Shown here: one piece after another, positions 25,284 to 37,913 of the stretch
How the letters are laid out: the number at the start of each line of letters is the position of its first letter
Position numbering within the stretch: the first letter of the stretch is position 1
Assembly (NCBI GenBank): GCA_949316495.1
Contig: OX439010.1
Span: 16,300,809-16,364,808, forward strand
Reading direction: 5' to 3'
DNA from: Amphiduros pacificus
Taxonomy: Eukaryota; Annelida; Polychaeta; Phyllodocida; Hesionidae
Length of the DNA stretch: 64,000 nt
The notes under the pieces: model-generated
Database searches by the model: none
Told to the model about the DNA's origin: nothing
What the model saw: the letters and a program-made list of their open reading frames with translations, nothing else
Position numbers and translations under genes: made by a program

Positions 25284-26223
25284 CACACCCAGTATATGTA
25301 CCGGTACATATCAATGACCTCACACCCAGTATATGTACCGGTACATATCAATGACCTCACACCCAGTATATGTACATAACAATGACCTCACCCAGTATAT
25401 GTACATAACAATGACCTCACATCCAGTATATGTACATAACAATGACCTCACACCCAGTATATGTACATAACAATGACCTCACACCCAGTATATGTACATA
25501 TCAATGACCTCACCCAGTATATGTACATAACAATGACCTCACATCCAGTATATGTACATAACAATGACCTCACACCCAGTATATGTACATAGCAATGACC
25601 TCACACCCAGTATATGTACATATCAATGACCTCACACCCAGTACATGTACATAACAATGACCTCACACCCAGTATATGTACATAACAATGACCTCACACC
25701 CAGTATATGTACATAACGATGACCTCACACCCAGTATATGTACATATCAATGACCTCACACCCAGTACATGTACATAACAATGACCTCACACCCAGTATA
25801 TGTACATAACGATGACCTCACACCCAGTACATGTACATAACAATGACCTCACACCCAGTATATGTACATAACAATGACCTCACACCCAGTATATGTACAT
25901 ATCAATGACCTCACACCCAGTATATGTACATAACAATGACCTCACACCCAGTATATGTACATAACAATGACCTCACACCCAGTATATGTACATAACGATG
26001 ACCTCACACCCAGTATATGTACATAACAATGACCTCACACCCAGTATATGTACATATCAATGACCTCACACCCAGTATATGTACATAACAATGACCTCAC
26101 ACCCAGTATATGTACATAACAATGACCTCACACCCAGTATATGTACATAACAATGACCTCACACCCAGTATATGTACATAACAATGACCTCACACCCAGT
26201 ATATGTACATAACAATGACCTCA
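25284..26223. repeat. 31-bp minisatellite downstream of receptor 1
   Basis: About 30 copies of a 31 bp unit reading CACCCAGTATATGTACATAA then CAATGACCTCA. The first two copies have GTACCGGTACAT in place of GTACAT. Each unit holds TGACCTCA, that is TGAGGTCA on the minus strand, a nuclear receptor half-site. Units are very uniform. Confidence 0.95.
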
Positions 26224-27319
26224 ACCAGGATTTACGCTCTCATGAGGATTTATATAAAACTGTAGCTGTATTACAAGGCAGACTAGAAGGGGAACAAGGC
26301 AACCAGCCAGCTGTATGCTTATTGCAAGACTCCACTTTATGTTTTTTGTTAAAAATGGGTACTCTGACTTTGAAGTGTTGAAATGATGTTACCATGGCAA
26401 CCATCAATTTCTGAAAAAAATCTCTTGGCAAAAATCTTAGTTAGACCCTACCCTTTCAAATGACATATGGCTTGTCTTGATCTGTGAGAACACCCTTCAC
26501 CAAAATTTGCAGAGCCTCTTAAGCCTAACACCAGGACATGTATAGCTCAGCTCAAGCTATGTTCTGCAGTTTATGTTACCAGCATGGTATGCACACTATG
26601 CCAGCAGAAAAACTAATGATCCTGAGATTTATAGCTTACACAGGTACCCTCACAGGCAGGTAGGAACTCGCCCACAGTACCACTGACGTGCTTACAACGT
26701 GGTGAGCATATAGAAGAAAACTGGTGGTAATTGGATTGGCCAATAGGTGGCTGCAGTACTACAGAAAATGGCGGCCTGTAACAGCTTAGTTGTTAGGTAA
26801 TTCAAAGTTACAGTGAATTTAATGGATAAGACATAATTTTTTTAATGACTAAAATATGATAAAAAAAATAAATGATCATGTCTGATGGAAGTTTATTGCT
26901 ATTAATTACTGCAATATATATCCATATAATTTTAGGCAATGTCAAAAAATCAGCATAACATGCCAGTTGATATGCTAGAAGAGGTTTCTGAGGGATAATC
27001 CCAACTGAGTAATGAGATGTGGCCAAAGATAGCCGAATTTGTTCACAGTTGGGTGTATATGTGCCATGTGCTTGCAACATGCTGAGCATTTGCGTACATG
27101 GTTTTGTCACATGTTCAAAACATAATGTCAGATTACAACGTCTTCACAATGTAGAAAAAGCGTGCTGAGCACGTGCTCACAATGTAACACAACAACGTGC
27201 TCACAACGTTATCTGGTGTTCACTGATCTACGTCCATACAACGTCATATTACAACGTGCTCAGCACCAAAGCACAACATGTTCACAACATAAAAAAACGT
27301 TAAATTGTTAGCTGGGCTG
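26224..27319. other. Intergenic, nothing recognised
   Basis: Contains several short runs of ACAACGT and GTGCTCACAACG-like words near 27.1-27.3 kb, but no gene or defined element. Confidence 0.4.
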
Positions 27320-27602
27320 TTGCTGGTCTCCCAAGTATGACTGAAACCATTGTATTGGTATATCATCTGAGATGATGCCTCCAGAAAAGGAAACACTCTG
27401 TTGCCGGTCTCCCAAGTATGACTGAAACCATTGTATTGGTATATCATCTGAGATGCCTCCAGAAAAGGAAACACTCTGTTGCCGGTCTCCCAAGTATGAC
27501 TGAAACCATTGTATTGGTATATCATCTGAGATGCCTCCAGAAAAGGAAACGCTCTGTTGCCAGTCTCCCAAGTATGACTGAAACCATTGTATTGGTATAT
27601 CA
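27320..27602. repeat. 78-bp tandem repeat, 3.7 copies
   Basis: Units of 78 bp (first one 81 bp) containing CCCAAGTATGACTGAAACCA and CCTCCAGAAAAGGAAAC. Nearly identical copies; open frames through it are a by-product of the period being divisible by three. Confidence 0.9.
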
Positions 27603-27733
27603 TTTACACCAATGCATGTGAGTTTATCTGAAAGTGTGGTTTACCTGTAAGTGTTGAGTGGACACCTTGAACAATTGGGTAAATATCTCATAAATAATAG
27701 ATGCCTAAATAATTGAGTAAATACTTTGAGCAA

Positions 27734-28277
27734 TTAAAGGTTTTAAGCATCAATTCTACAATTCGGTGAAATTGAAGGCTTAACCATATATGAACATCAG
27801 GACAAATTAAAATTATAATAGAGTAATAGTATAAGTTACTATAAGACATAAGAGTTGCACTCCCAGCACAGGTCTGTCTGAGCCATAAGCTGCACGTGAC
27901 GGGTAAACACGGGTGGCGTGAACTTTGTTTGACCTCGATTGAGGCTCAAAGTAGGGTAGCACTGTTTGACGTCATTCTGGCACTATTCAAAGGACAATAA
28001 CTTTGGTGACGTCATAAGCATATTGCCATACTCTTATGACGTCATTTTACCTTTCAGTGCCTCTATGTTCACACTCCACATAAAAATGATGTAAAAAAAA
28101 GAAAGAAGTGTGCTTTCATAAAGGAGCAATAGATTAGGGTCTTGTTAAAATAGAATTAACAGGCAAATATGGGGATGCATCAATAAAATAGAAAATATAC
28201 ATCAAAATAGACATCATTTATCACCAATGCGTGAATTTTAAACGTTTTTTTTCAAAATCGATGCTTAATCCCTTTAA
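27734..28277. mobile_element. TTAA-flanked MITE, family A, copy 2
   Basis: Bounded by TTAA. The left end AGGTTTTAAGCATCAATT pairs with the right end AATCGATGCTTAATCCCT. The interior (GTTGCACTCCCAGCAC, TTTGACCTCGATTGAGGCTC, several TGACGTCA-like words) matches the copy at 55116-55683 in the opposite orientation. Non-autonomous, 544 bp. Confidence 0.82.
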
Positions 28278-28715
28278 GTAGCAGAGACATTTAATACATT
28301 TCACATGTTTAAATATCTTTGTAAGTAGATATCTGTGAAAATTGAGAAAATAGCTGGAACATTTGAGTAGATATACCTGAAAAAGAACTCAAACATTCAT
28401 TCATTTGGTTCTTTGATTGAAAGATATTTTGGGTAAAAGGTTTTACTACTCTAGGTCTATAAATTAAATCATAACCATGAGCCAGGGAAACTTCAACTCA
28501 GTCAAACAAATGTCACCCTTTTTGAAAGGGTGGTCCAGGGTACATTGTGCCAGTAATTAATGTTACATTGGTACATGTGTAAACAAACATAAAAATAGTA
28601 GATAAATTAATTAGTTAAGCAAATATCCATATGAAAGCAATACTCCTTTTACTTCATTTATTTATTTTTATTTTTATTTTTATTTATTTTGTTTTCAATT
28701 TTGTTCCCCTTGCAC

Positions 28716-28750
28716 CTGAGAGCAATATAAATATTTATTATTGCTCTCAG
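28716..28750. repeat. Short hairpin repeat, copy 2
   Basis: CTGAGAGCAATA and TATTGCTCTCAG stem with an 11 bp AT loop, sharing its flanks with the copy at 20671-20708. Confidence 0.7.
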
Positions 28751-29693
28751 CTTGCACTCAGGTTTTTTTAAAATCCAATGTTGCGAACTTTATGTTGAGA
28801 ATTTTATGTCGGAAATACAAAAATACATGTTAATAAGACAATTTAATCTCTTGTTTGAATTGAACAGAATTCTTCATTTTAAAAAATATATATATGTAAA
28901 TGTCGCTAGGCATCTTTTCTGTCAATGTCATATGACTCCCCTCTGGAGCCTCGATAATGATCGAACCACGGGTTGACATGACCTACTTAACACGTCTGAC
29001 CTCATTATCTGGGAAACCACTGAACAGAATCCGATCGCGAACGTGAGCACTATCTCGTACTTTTGGATACAGACATTTGGGATATGCATGCTTTCTTGAG
29101 TAAGTAGTCAAGCATCTTTTCCGTAAACATCATCATAATGTGGCCAAAAATGTCGCGCAGCTTAACCCGATGATTGGTGGTTTTAAGCTCTTTAATCGAT
29201 GAACAGGTGTGTTTGTTTACAAATTAATGGGAGACCAGAATCTAGTACATGTTGAAGTTCACAGGTGACTTGACCTGGATATGTCACTGACTGGCAACAA
29301 CGAGCTCAGACCGCAGGGTTCTGCAGGGTTCGCCCTATGTACTGCAGGTAAAAGGCATCATTCTTAGAACACAGGTGATATGGTCTATATATTGGGCATG
29401 GTCGGTGGAAAGTCTGGTCATAGACTCATAGAGAAAGTATATTGTCTGGTGCACCTTTGTATTCAGTGTTATGAAGAAAAGAGCTGAGGGACGGACCATT
29501 AATCTTTGGGGGGGGGGGGGGGGGGGGGTTGAAAAAAATATCAATGAAACCATTTGACATTTATTTTAAAAGAGAGGTTCTAAAAGGCTTGTAAAAACAT
29601 TTTTCAGATGTGTTAAACCTTATTTAACAGTTCCACTTTTCAAGAAAGCCAAAGCTTCATGATATCCAGGCATGCAGAGAGAATACCTCTTGG
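28751..29693. other. Intergenic, with a long G homopolymer
   Basis: No gene recognised. A run of about 18 G lies at 29511-29528. GGTTGACATGACCT near 28972 resembles an inverted pair of receptor half-sites. Confidence 0.4.
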
Positions 29694-30706
29694 CTTGGAG
29701 TAATTATGAATGGAGGCGCAACGGCGCAAGATCAAAAGGGACATCATAGTTGCCGCCATGGCCATTGTTATGATGACGCCATATAGGTGCAAGATATGAA
29801 AGTTTTGACGTAATTTTTTTTCAGAACTATTTTAAGTTATCAAAACCTCAATTTAGAGCTACACATATCGCGAATGAAATGTTTGTTTATTTATGCAGAT
29901 TATGGGGATATAAATTTTATTTCTCTGCTCCAAGTTTTGACGATTTTATGACGAGATTTTCAAATTCATATCATATTTATGAAAATGATTAAAATTTCCG
30001 TTTTCCTCTCAGATTGTCAGGAAATCATGTACTTTATTGTTATTTTTTTCTTTCCAGTTTATTTTTAATTATTGGCGCATATATTGGCAGATTGGAAAAA
30101 TATATCATGCTGTTCAGTACAAAAAATACTATCAGAAAATCCTATTTATATTCCTGCCAATATATGCGCTGACATAGATACTTTGCCTTTTGAAATGTTA
30201 TGTCATCATTTCAAATAAATGAAATATGAACAATAAAAAACTGCATCAAGAATTTTATAAATGCTATATCATAAACAATATTTTGTTTTAAAAGTTTTAA
30301 AAAAGTAATATGAATACTACCGCTCCCTTTATAAACATATATGAAAAAATAAAAGGTTTGGAATATGCATTTTTCTTTTTTTCATAATAGTTATTATTGA
30401 AGCAATCAGAACAGAAATGAACAGATTTATTTGAAGTAATTTGAGAGAATGGTATTGTAAGCTTCAAAAGAGCAACTAATCTGATTTTTTTCTTTGAAAA
30501 AAATAAACCAAAATATGGTATAATACTTCAATAAAACATTGGCCATTTCATTTTTTAAAAATATGAATCTTTAATTTTCCACTGTTCTGATGTCGGCAAC
30601 TATGATAGGATCAAAGCATTTTGAATCCATTGTGTAAAACAATGCGTTACCATGACGTCATAGTTCATATAACGGCCGTCATGCCTCCATACATAATTAC
30701 TCCAAG
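29694..30706. mobile_element. Non-autonomous DNA transposon with 7-bp target duplication
   Basis: Starts CTTGGAGTAATTATG and ends CATAATTACTCCAAG, a perfect 15 bp inverted repeat that continues imperfectly (ATGGAGGC, then CATAGTTGCCG on both sides). It is flanked by CTCTTGG on the left (29687-29693) and right (30707-30713). Inside, GGCGCATATATTGGCAG (about 30075) and CTGCCAATATATGCGC (about 30156) form a second hairpin. 1013 bp, no coding capacity. Superfamily unknown. Confidence 0.82.
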
Positions 30707-30792
30707 CTCTTGGTAACTTGGAACACATTTTTAAAATTTACTTTTATGTTGAGCATTAATTACCTTTCTTTGTAATCTTGTCAACTTAAAAT

Positions 30793-31057
30793 TACCTAGC
30801 TATACTAGGCCTCTTCAATATATGCCTAGCGATGACGTGACCAAATGTTGTACCATTTGGCGCTCATGAATATTAATGAGCTAGAGAACTGAGTTACGTC
30901 ATCATATCGTGCACTTGCTGTCCTACTGAAAGGCTGTAATTACGTCAATGCACCGTGCATGTTTTTGGGCGGGGCTAATGGAACGGGCCTATTTGAACAT
31001 ATCTGATCGCATAATCGGAGAGGGTGTTATATACTGAGCCTGATGGAAAGGAGAGTA
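30793..31057. repeat. Dispersed repeat family B, copy 1
   Basis: About 265 bp, roughly 80 percent like 32969-33257. Shared words include ACTAGGCCTCTTCAATATA, GCTCATGAATATTAAT, GTCCTACTGAAAGGCTGTAA and GGAGAGGGTGTTATATACTG. Both hold TTACGTCATC. TTAAAAT occurs just outside both ends and may be a target duplication. Neither coding nor obviously tRNA-derived. Confidence 0.75.
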
Positions 31058-31382
31058 ACTTAAAATATACCATTTATGTAATGTGAAAGATTCATTCTCA
31101 TAGCTCATATCTAAAATGGACTGTCACAAATTAATGCATAAAATATTCTCAAAAAGTTGTCGTTAGAAATTGATAATTATGATCACACTCATGTATAATT
31201 TTCTGTACATAATAAATGACTGCTGGAAATAGTTGTATTACCGGTAACTTTAAATTAATGTGAATAAAGCATTATATAATTTCCTCATAAATGATATAGC
31301 CTAGCTCATTCAGGCCATGGGCTGTGGCTGTATCATTATGTATTGAAATGATTAAATGTTACCCACCAGATGGGATGGCCAC

Positions 31383-31637
31383 GGGCCATGGCGCAGTTGG
31401 TATATTATTACCAGTTCCTCTGTGGTGATCCAAAGGTTGTGGGTTCGATCCCCAGCCATGCTGAGATTGAAATCATGATACAATTTCACATTGTAAATAT
31501 GTGACCGGGTGGATTGTTATGTCAAAGACCTGCGACATGACAATTCAGTGAGGCAGCACTATATCTGTTACAAGTAGGTCTCATCACGAAATGACTGAAA
31601 TAATTGTGAAAGTGATGTAAAACCCCAAACAAACAAA
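31383..31637 (+). mobile_element. tRNA-derived SINE, copy 1
   Basis: Starts with a tRNA-like head: an A-box-like GGCGCAGTTGG and a B box GGTTGTGGGTTCGATCCCC. A conserved body follows (ACAATTCAGTGAGGCAGCAC, TCTCATCACGAAATGACTGA) and the end is GTAAAACCCCAAACAAACAA. It matches the copies at 59993 and 34946. Molluscan V-SINEs such as RUDI are a possible relation, unproven. Confidence 0.8.
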
Positions 31638-32386
31638 TTAACACATTTAGATAAGCAAAAATATAGGGATGTGTACACCAAAGACCTCATATTTGAATCT
31701 TGAATCTTGAATCTTGACAAAAATTGGTGATCCAACATACCAGGAAAAAAATGTGGAGGTACGATTTGTTTTGGAAAAAATTATATTGAAAAGGGCCACT
31801 TATGTCATTTTATTTTTCTCCACTCCCACAAATCAAGATGTAAGTAATTGAATCAAAGGAGGCAAACGCTCATCAGTTATTACTCATTAAATGATATTTA
31901 AACAGAAAAGAAAGAGCAGGTCTACCACTAGGTTTCAGGGCGGTGCACCATCCAACTCTCTTATGGTCTCGCGCAATCATTTTTGCACAAATTACAATAC
32001 AGTTCTCCATCTGAAACAGTATCTTTATAATCAACAGCATCCAACATGATGATCCAAAGATGGTCCATTTGTACAAAAAACAGTGAAAATTCCCTTGACA
32101 AGCTGGCCAAATTACCACATGTGGGAAACAGGAAGTGGCGACGGTGGCGCCGCCATGAGATCAATTCACCTGAGCAATAATGCAGAACTTCAGCTTGTTT
32201 CCAATCTCTGTTTTAAATGTCACTGTGCTAGGCACCTCATATTTGGTACAGATGATCATTTTTATGCCCTGGCCTAGCAGAAGGGTGTATATACTCAGAC
32301 CTGTGATAAATGTTTTCTGGTTTCATCTTTATTTTCCAGAAATCTGGTAAACACTGATGACATTGCTTGCTTAGAAACAAACACGT

Positions 32387-32522
32387 GACTTGCATAGAGA
32401 TAATATGTGGCTTGTATTGAGATAATATGTGGCTTGCATAGAAACAATACATGGCTTGCATAGAAACAATAAATGGCTTTTATAGAGACAATATGTGACT
32501 TGCATAGAGACAATACGTGGCT
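32387..32522. repeat. 22-bp minisatellite, about six copies
   Basis: Diverged units resembling GGCTTGCATAGAAACAATAC. Short and degenerate. Confidence 0.75.
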
Positions 32523-32968
32523 TATTCTATAGATATGCTTAATGAAGTGCTGGGGTCAAAAGGTCATGATTAAGGCAGTGTGACGTCATTATCATGATTA
32601 CATTGTAACAAGTTGCAGCCCTTCAGAATGTTACAAATGACTAAAGTACCAATGCACATAAATATGCATTTTTTTGCCATAAACTCAGACAGTATTGAAA
32701 ACCAGTGTTTTTAATAAAAATTTCTGGCAAATAACTGAAAAAATAACAACTTGCTTGAACTTGAACATTTGTCCCTCCGTTACTAGTAACGGAGGGACAG
32801 GTTTTCTTCATATAAAGTCAACCAAAAATTAAATGAGTTTCATAAAGCATACTGAAGGTTATGATACTTCACTATAAGCACCTTACTTCTAGAAAGTTTC
32901 ACATTCCTTGTGATATGAATTATAGCATAAGGTAAAAATATCAATATTTATTGTAACGGAGGTACATG

Positions 32969-33257
32969 TACCCAGCTTTACTAGGCCTCTTCAATATAGG
33001 CTTATCGCCGACGCGATCAAATGTCGTACTATTTGGGCGCTCATGAATATTAATTAGCAAGAGATTCGAGTTACGTCATCGTATCGTGCACGTGCTGTCC
33101 TACTGAAAGGCTGTAATTACCGGTACATCATCGCACCGTGCGCGTGCACCTGGTTACGTTCTGGGGGCGGGGCTTATGGAACGGGCCTATTTGAGCATAT
33201 CTCATCGCATAAGCGGAGAGGGTGTTATATACTGAGCCCGATGCAAAGGAGAGTAAG
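32969..33257. repeat. Dispersed repeat family B, copy 2
   Basis: Partner of 30793-31057 in the same orientation, 2.2 kb away. ACATGTA sits outside the left end (about 32961) and the right end (about 33259), compatible with a 7 bp target duplication. The copy is somewhat GC-richer than its surroundings and retains many CpG sites. Confidence 0.75.
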
Positions 33258-33744
33258 GGACATGTAACGAAGGGACACATTCATATTTTAAAGTTTTCCC
33301 CAAAAAACATCTTTAGACTTGTGTGATAAGAATTTGACTTTAAATCATGATAACATAGCATCTAAACTTTATTTAAGTCCCATTTCCACTACTTTGCATG
33401 TGATTTCTAATAAAATACACCATATTTTCTAAATTGATAGAAAAACGATGACAGACAGCAAAATGAACCAACAAAATAGGGTTTTAAACAAATTGTGATT
33501 ATTTCGCAATCAATAAGGGTAGAGAAAAAAATAAAACAGTTTCAGAAATTACAGTTTTTAGTTTATAAGGTACAATTTAAAAGTAGGACATATTTTGAGT
33601 TTCACTTTTTCATGTTAATGTTCACTGCCCCTTGGCTGAGCCCTAGTACTTTTACGCCTGGTCAAACCTGGTAATACTGTTTTGCTGTGCCATATTAAGC
33701 TGTGCTGTGTTTGTCAGCCAGTCTTCATGCAGTGAAAGCAGGAA

Positions 33745-33966
33745 ATTTTCTTTCACATGCATTGACACCTGGAACATCCAGTTCCTCTTTCTACTTATCT
33801 AAATATAGCTTAGGTGGGGTGATGGAGTCAGACTGCCATATATTTCACATCATTTTGCAACATTAAATTTTCAACCCGCAAAAACCAGGTAAATAACAGG
33901 AAATGTTCACATACCTGAAAATGTTTACAAACTTTACAAAGAAGCAATGCTCAGCACAGCTTTTTG
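33745..33966. repeat. Dispersed repeat, copy 2 (pair with 20.7 kb)
   Basis: Shares TGGAACATCCAGT and GCTCAGCACAGCT with 20740-20985 in the same order. Diverged. Confidence 0.55.
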
Positions 33967-34945
33967 GCTTTTAATATCAGCAGGTTAATGTCAGCAGGAT
34001 TTGCATATTTATTCACTGTGAGAACACTGATATGAAATAGCCAGATCATGCAATGTGATATATTATGTACATTTATTGATCAGCCTTTGTCCTATTCAGC
34101 ATGTTGTAAATCATTAAATTTATTACCGCCATACATAATCATGATAATATTCCTATCACAGCATTTTTCAACGATTTATTTTTCTATTTGAAAACGTTCT
34201 GTGATGCAAATAGACTGCAAATGCATTCCGATCTATGATTATACTGTGTTGAATGAATTAATGTGTAAAACCATTTACTTAAATTTTGCACTGATCCAGT
34301 TTAACACCCTACTCGGTCATTTGATCATGAAGCATTTCCAGAAAGAATTCCATCTGAGAAGAATGATTTCTGATGATCAAAACCATACTAAATGGAATGT
34401 AAGGATGGGAAAAATTAACAACAAGTATTGAAAATATCTTTCCACCTGCCAGTGGTTTCTCTCGAATGTGCAGCCTCTGCCAGGAGGAAACCATCTCAAG
34501 GTGGGGCTAAACATAGATCTATATATGGCCCTGAAGGATTTGACATTAAACACTGGCCCAGTGGCCTGAAGGGGTTTTGGAGCCTCTGGGCCAGTGGTTT
34601 TGAAATTCAACTTGCCAAGATTTATGTGAATATTCCATCTATTATCCATGTTTTATGCTATCAGCCAGTAGATTAGGCAATAAGTCTGGACAGCATATTT
34701 GAGATCATCTTAGAACTTGCAGCCAGTCACCGAAATCCTTGATGTCATGGCCTGTGACTGAATAAGTTCACACGTGTTCCTCACATAGCTCTATTAACAG
34801 AGGCAGAAGATATAAGGGCTGTCAGAACTGTACAACTTAGCTGAATATGTCGGCCTTGAACCTGGCATTGCTCCAGTGAATGACCAGACATGACCACACC
34901 TCTGGCTTAAAATTAGTGGATTGAATTTAGAATGAAAGTACCGGT

Positions 34946-35177
34946 ATGAACACCAGTCCCTTTGATTCAAAGGTCGTGGGTTTGATTCCTGGCTGTGCAG
35001 GCATTGAATTTATGTTACAACTTTCCATATGAGCTGAGACCTGTGCCTGAAGGGTCAACCTGTTTTCCTTGTAAATTAACCGTGACATGATAATTCAGTG
35101 AGGCAGAACCATATCTACTATGAGCCAGTCTCATCATGGAATAACTGAAATAATGTTGAAAGTGATGTAAAACCTTA
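34946..35177 (+). mobile_element. tRNA-derived SINE, copy 2 (5' truncated)
   Basis: Begins within the tRNA-like head (ATTCAAAGGTCGTGGGTTTG) and keeps the body (ATAATTCAGTGAGGCAG) and the tail GAAAGTGATGTAAAACC. The A box is lost. Confidence 0.72.
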
Positions 35178-37845
35178 TAAGACCTCTGCCATAGATCAAC
35201 ATTGCTTACAATTAATTTACATGCAGATGAGTTATTCCATCGATACTTAGCTTCCTGTTTACATGGATCATTGCTGGATGAAGATTGATTTTATTTAGAA
35301 AGAATTCTTATTCCAAATGTGTATTTCTTTCATTTATATTGATTTATGATATATGATATGATATAATTAAGATTGAGATATAAATCTTTACGAGGCAGCT
35401 TATACATAGTTTGAACAGGTGAATCTAGTGAATCTGAGAGGAGAAACTGCATAATAAAATGATACAGCACAGTTCATCTAATAAAGATTTAATGGTTTGC
35501 AATTTAATGAGCGTTTCCTAATCCTAGATTATATTTTACACCTTTGGCAGGATTGTGGTTACAATACTTTCACATAACATTCTGTGCAGATGGTTGTTGT
35601 CTAAATTAGCTTGGCAACAGGCAACTTTGATTCAAGGTACATGTATACAGAAACCTGAACTGTCATATTTAAACCTTTCCTGTGATTGTTTAAAGATATC
35701 ATCAAACCCAAACAGGACAACAATCTTTCAGCACAATGAGTGAAGTGCAATCTGCATGGTTAGACTTATTGATTAATAGCCACATTCAAAACTAAAAAAA
35801 AAAATCTTTCTCTACTAGTTTGTTTTATGCATCTCATAAAAAAGAATTTTCCTCTTTTAGAAGCCTGTCAGTCTATGTATTCTCAGGTAACATGAAGTAG
35901 ATGATATCAGTTCAGCCGGACCCACAGTAAACATCAAGAGGAGCTGCGTAGGCCTCTTCGTCTAATGTTGTTTTGCCTTAATGACAAGATGGTTGAGGTT
36001 CCAATTGAATAGGCTGTAAATCTATGTAGTATCCCAGTATTATCATCCCGAGTCATTAGTTTTGTGGCCATATTAAGGCTATTTTGCCACTTGATGGTGC
36101 TTTTGCATTAAGATTGGAATGTGTGAAAAGTTATATGGTTTGTCACTGAGTATGTCATCGACAAATTGTCAGAAATTCTCAGGCATGGCTTGCATGATTT
36201 TGTCAAACTCTCCAGGTTATTGTATAACTATACTGTATATTTTCATTTGGTCTTCTGTTGTATTAATTTGTGAATCCTGTGTGAGCTTGATTTTTTTTAA
36301 ACTGCCACTTGTAATTTTTGGCAAGTTAAATTACAGATCTATGTAGATAAAACAGATGACATTAAGAGATGCTCATGTTTATTTCTCTCCACAACTATTT
36401 TATAACTTCTCCCTTTGATGAAAAATGATAAACTGCAATGCTTTGAATGTGCAAATCTTTAAAGCATTAGTCCAGCCAAAGACAGTGGTGAGACATCTTT
36501 AAAAATAGCAAACATAGCACATCATAATGTGTTTATCAATTGTGATCATTGTCCATTCTTGGGTCAAAAGGTTGAATGTGTTTTATCACCTCGTATTTAT
36601 GTATAAGACGTGAGTCATAGTCTATAATGATATGCCTGGCAGTGATTGATGAGTGACAGATTGAGTGAGCTATTATTATCATCTTTATATGGGAGGCAGT
36701 AGGTATTGGATTGAGTGTTAGCATTGACTGTTGTCCTAATGAAGCTTTTTGATGTTGTGAGGGTCTATAGATACAGCGTCCCAGAGGGAGGGGGCTGAAA
36801 CTCAGTCAAGTGAAAGCAAATTGCAAGTTTAAAACAATTCCTTTAGAACCAATTGAAGCCAAACATGAAGTGACCACTGATCAGATTAAGACATGAATGA
36901 CCATCATGTGACTTCATAGGTTCACACAGAGCTTGGTCATGTTCATGCATGACCAAATAGATGTTTGGCTCCACCTTCTTACTACACTAACAGGTTATTG
37001 TTATGATTGAATTACTGATTGGGCAAAGACAGGTAAATTCTCTTCTTTACTCGACAGGAACATCTTCATTTTTCAAACATTTGAGAGTTGTGTACTTACA
37101 TGCAGTACATCAATACAAGTTGAAAAAAAGTGAAATAATATTTTCACAATCTGTTCAGTGTCAATGGCAAAGTGAGTGTAAAATTAACATTACTGGTCAG
37201 GGAGGTGGAACCCACCACCTGTCATCCTCCACTCATATTACCAAATAAGACACATCCGTTGCTCTCACAAATGTGCTAATGGGGCCAATCTAAAAATACC
37301 AAAATATTAATGTTAAAACCAAAATATTGCATATTTAGGCATTTCTGAGTACTGCATATTAGCAGGACACAAAAGAACAGTATGAATTTTATTTAATCTT
37401 ACGACATACATGCTAAGGTTGTTCCAATGAAGAAGATGGTTATTTACTTGATCAAATGAATGAATATCATTGATATGTTTGTTTGCTTTGTAAACAATTT
37501 GTTTCCAAAGTTAGAATGTTTAGATCTATTTTTAAGCACAATAAAGAGCATTGGCTGAACGCCAGATAAACATGGATAAATTAATTGCACTACGTCATGG
37601 GTACAACAAGCCAGTGCAGTGGTTATACCTGCTGGAGTGCTTGATGCGGTGACTCATGCTCACATGGCCCTGACTGGCAAGGTGTTTGTGCTACTACCAC
37701 GGCTACTGCTGAGACTGCACTGCTGACACTGCAATGCTTGTAATCATTCTCACGTGCCTATGACATCAATGGAGGTGTAGTAATTTTACTACCGGGCCTT
37801 ACACCTCACACACTCACACAGCACAGTGATACTGCAGCCACTTGG
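35178..37845. other. Intergenic, no gene recognised
   Basis: AT-rich, only short open frames with no recognisable similarity. The last 250 bases become GC-richer and lead into a candidate promoter. Confidence 0.45.
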
Positions 37846-37853
37846 TATAAAAT
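37846..37853 (+). promoter_or_regulatory. TATA box of a candidate promoter
   Basis: TATAAAAT set in locally GC-richer DNA, 68 bp upstream of a Kozak-type ATG (CACACCATGG). The spacing fits a transcription start about 30 bp after the TATA box and a short 5' UTR. See the putative exon at 37914. Confidence 0.45.
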
Positions 37854-37913
37854 GACACACCTCCACAACAAACCAGGGTGCAAAGCATCTCCCAACCACA
37901 GGGTTACCACACC

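Noticed and set aside
27244-27603. 119-codon frame with 26-residue repeats
   Set aside because: Arises from the 78 bp tandem repeat; no supporting gene signal.
31383-31460. Possible tRNA gene
   Set aside because: A and B boxes are present, but the cloverleaf is not complete and the sequence continues into a dispersed SINE body.
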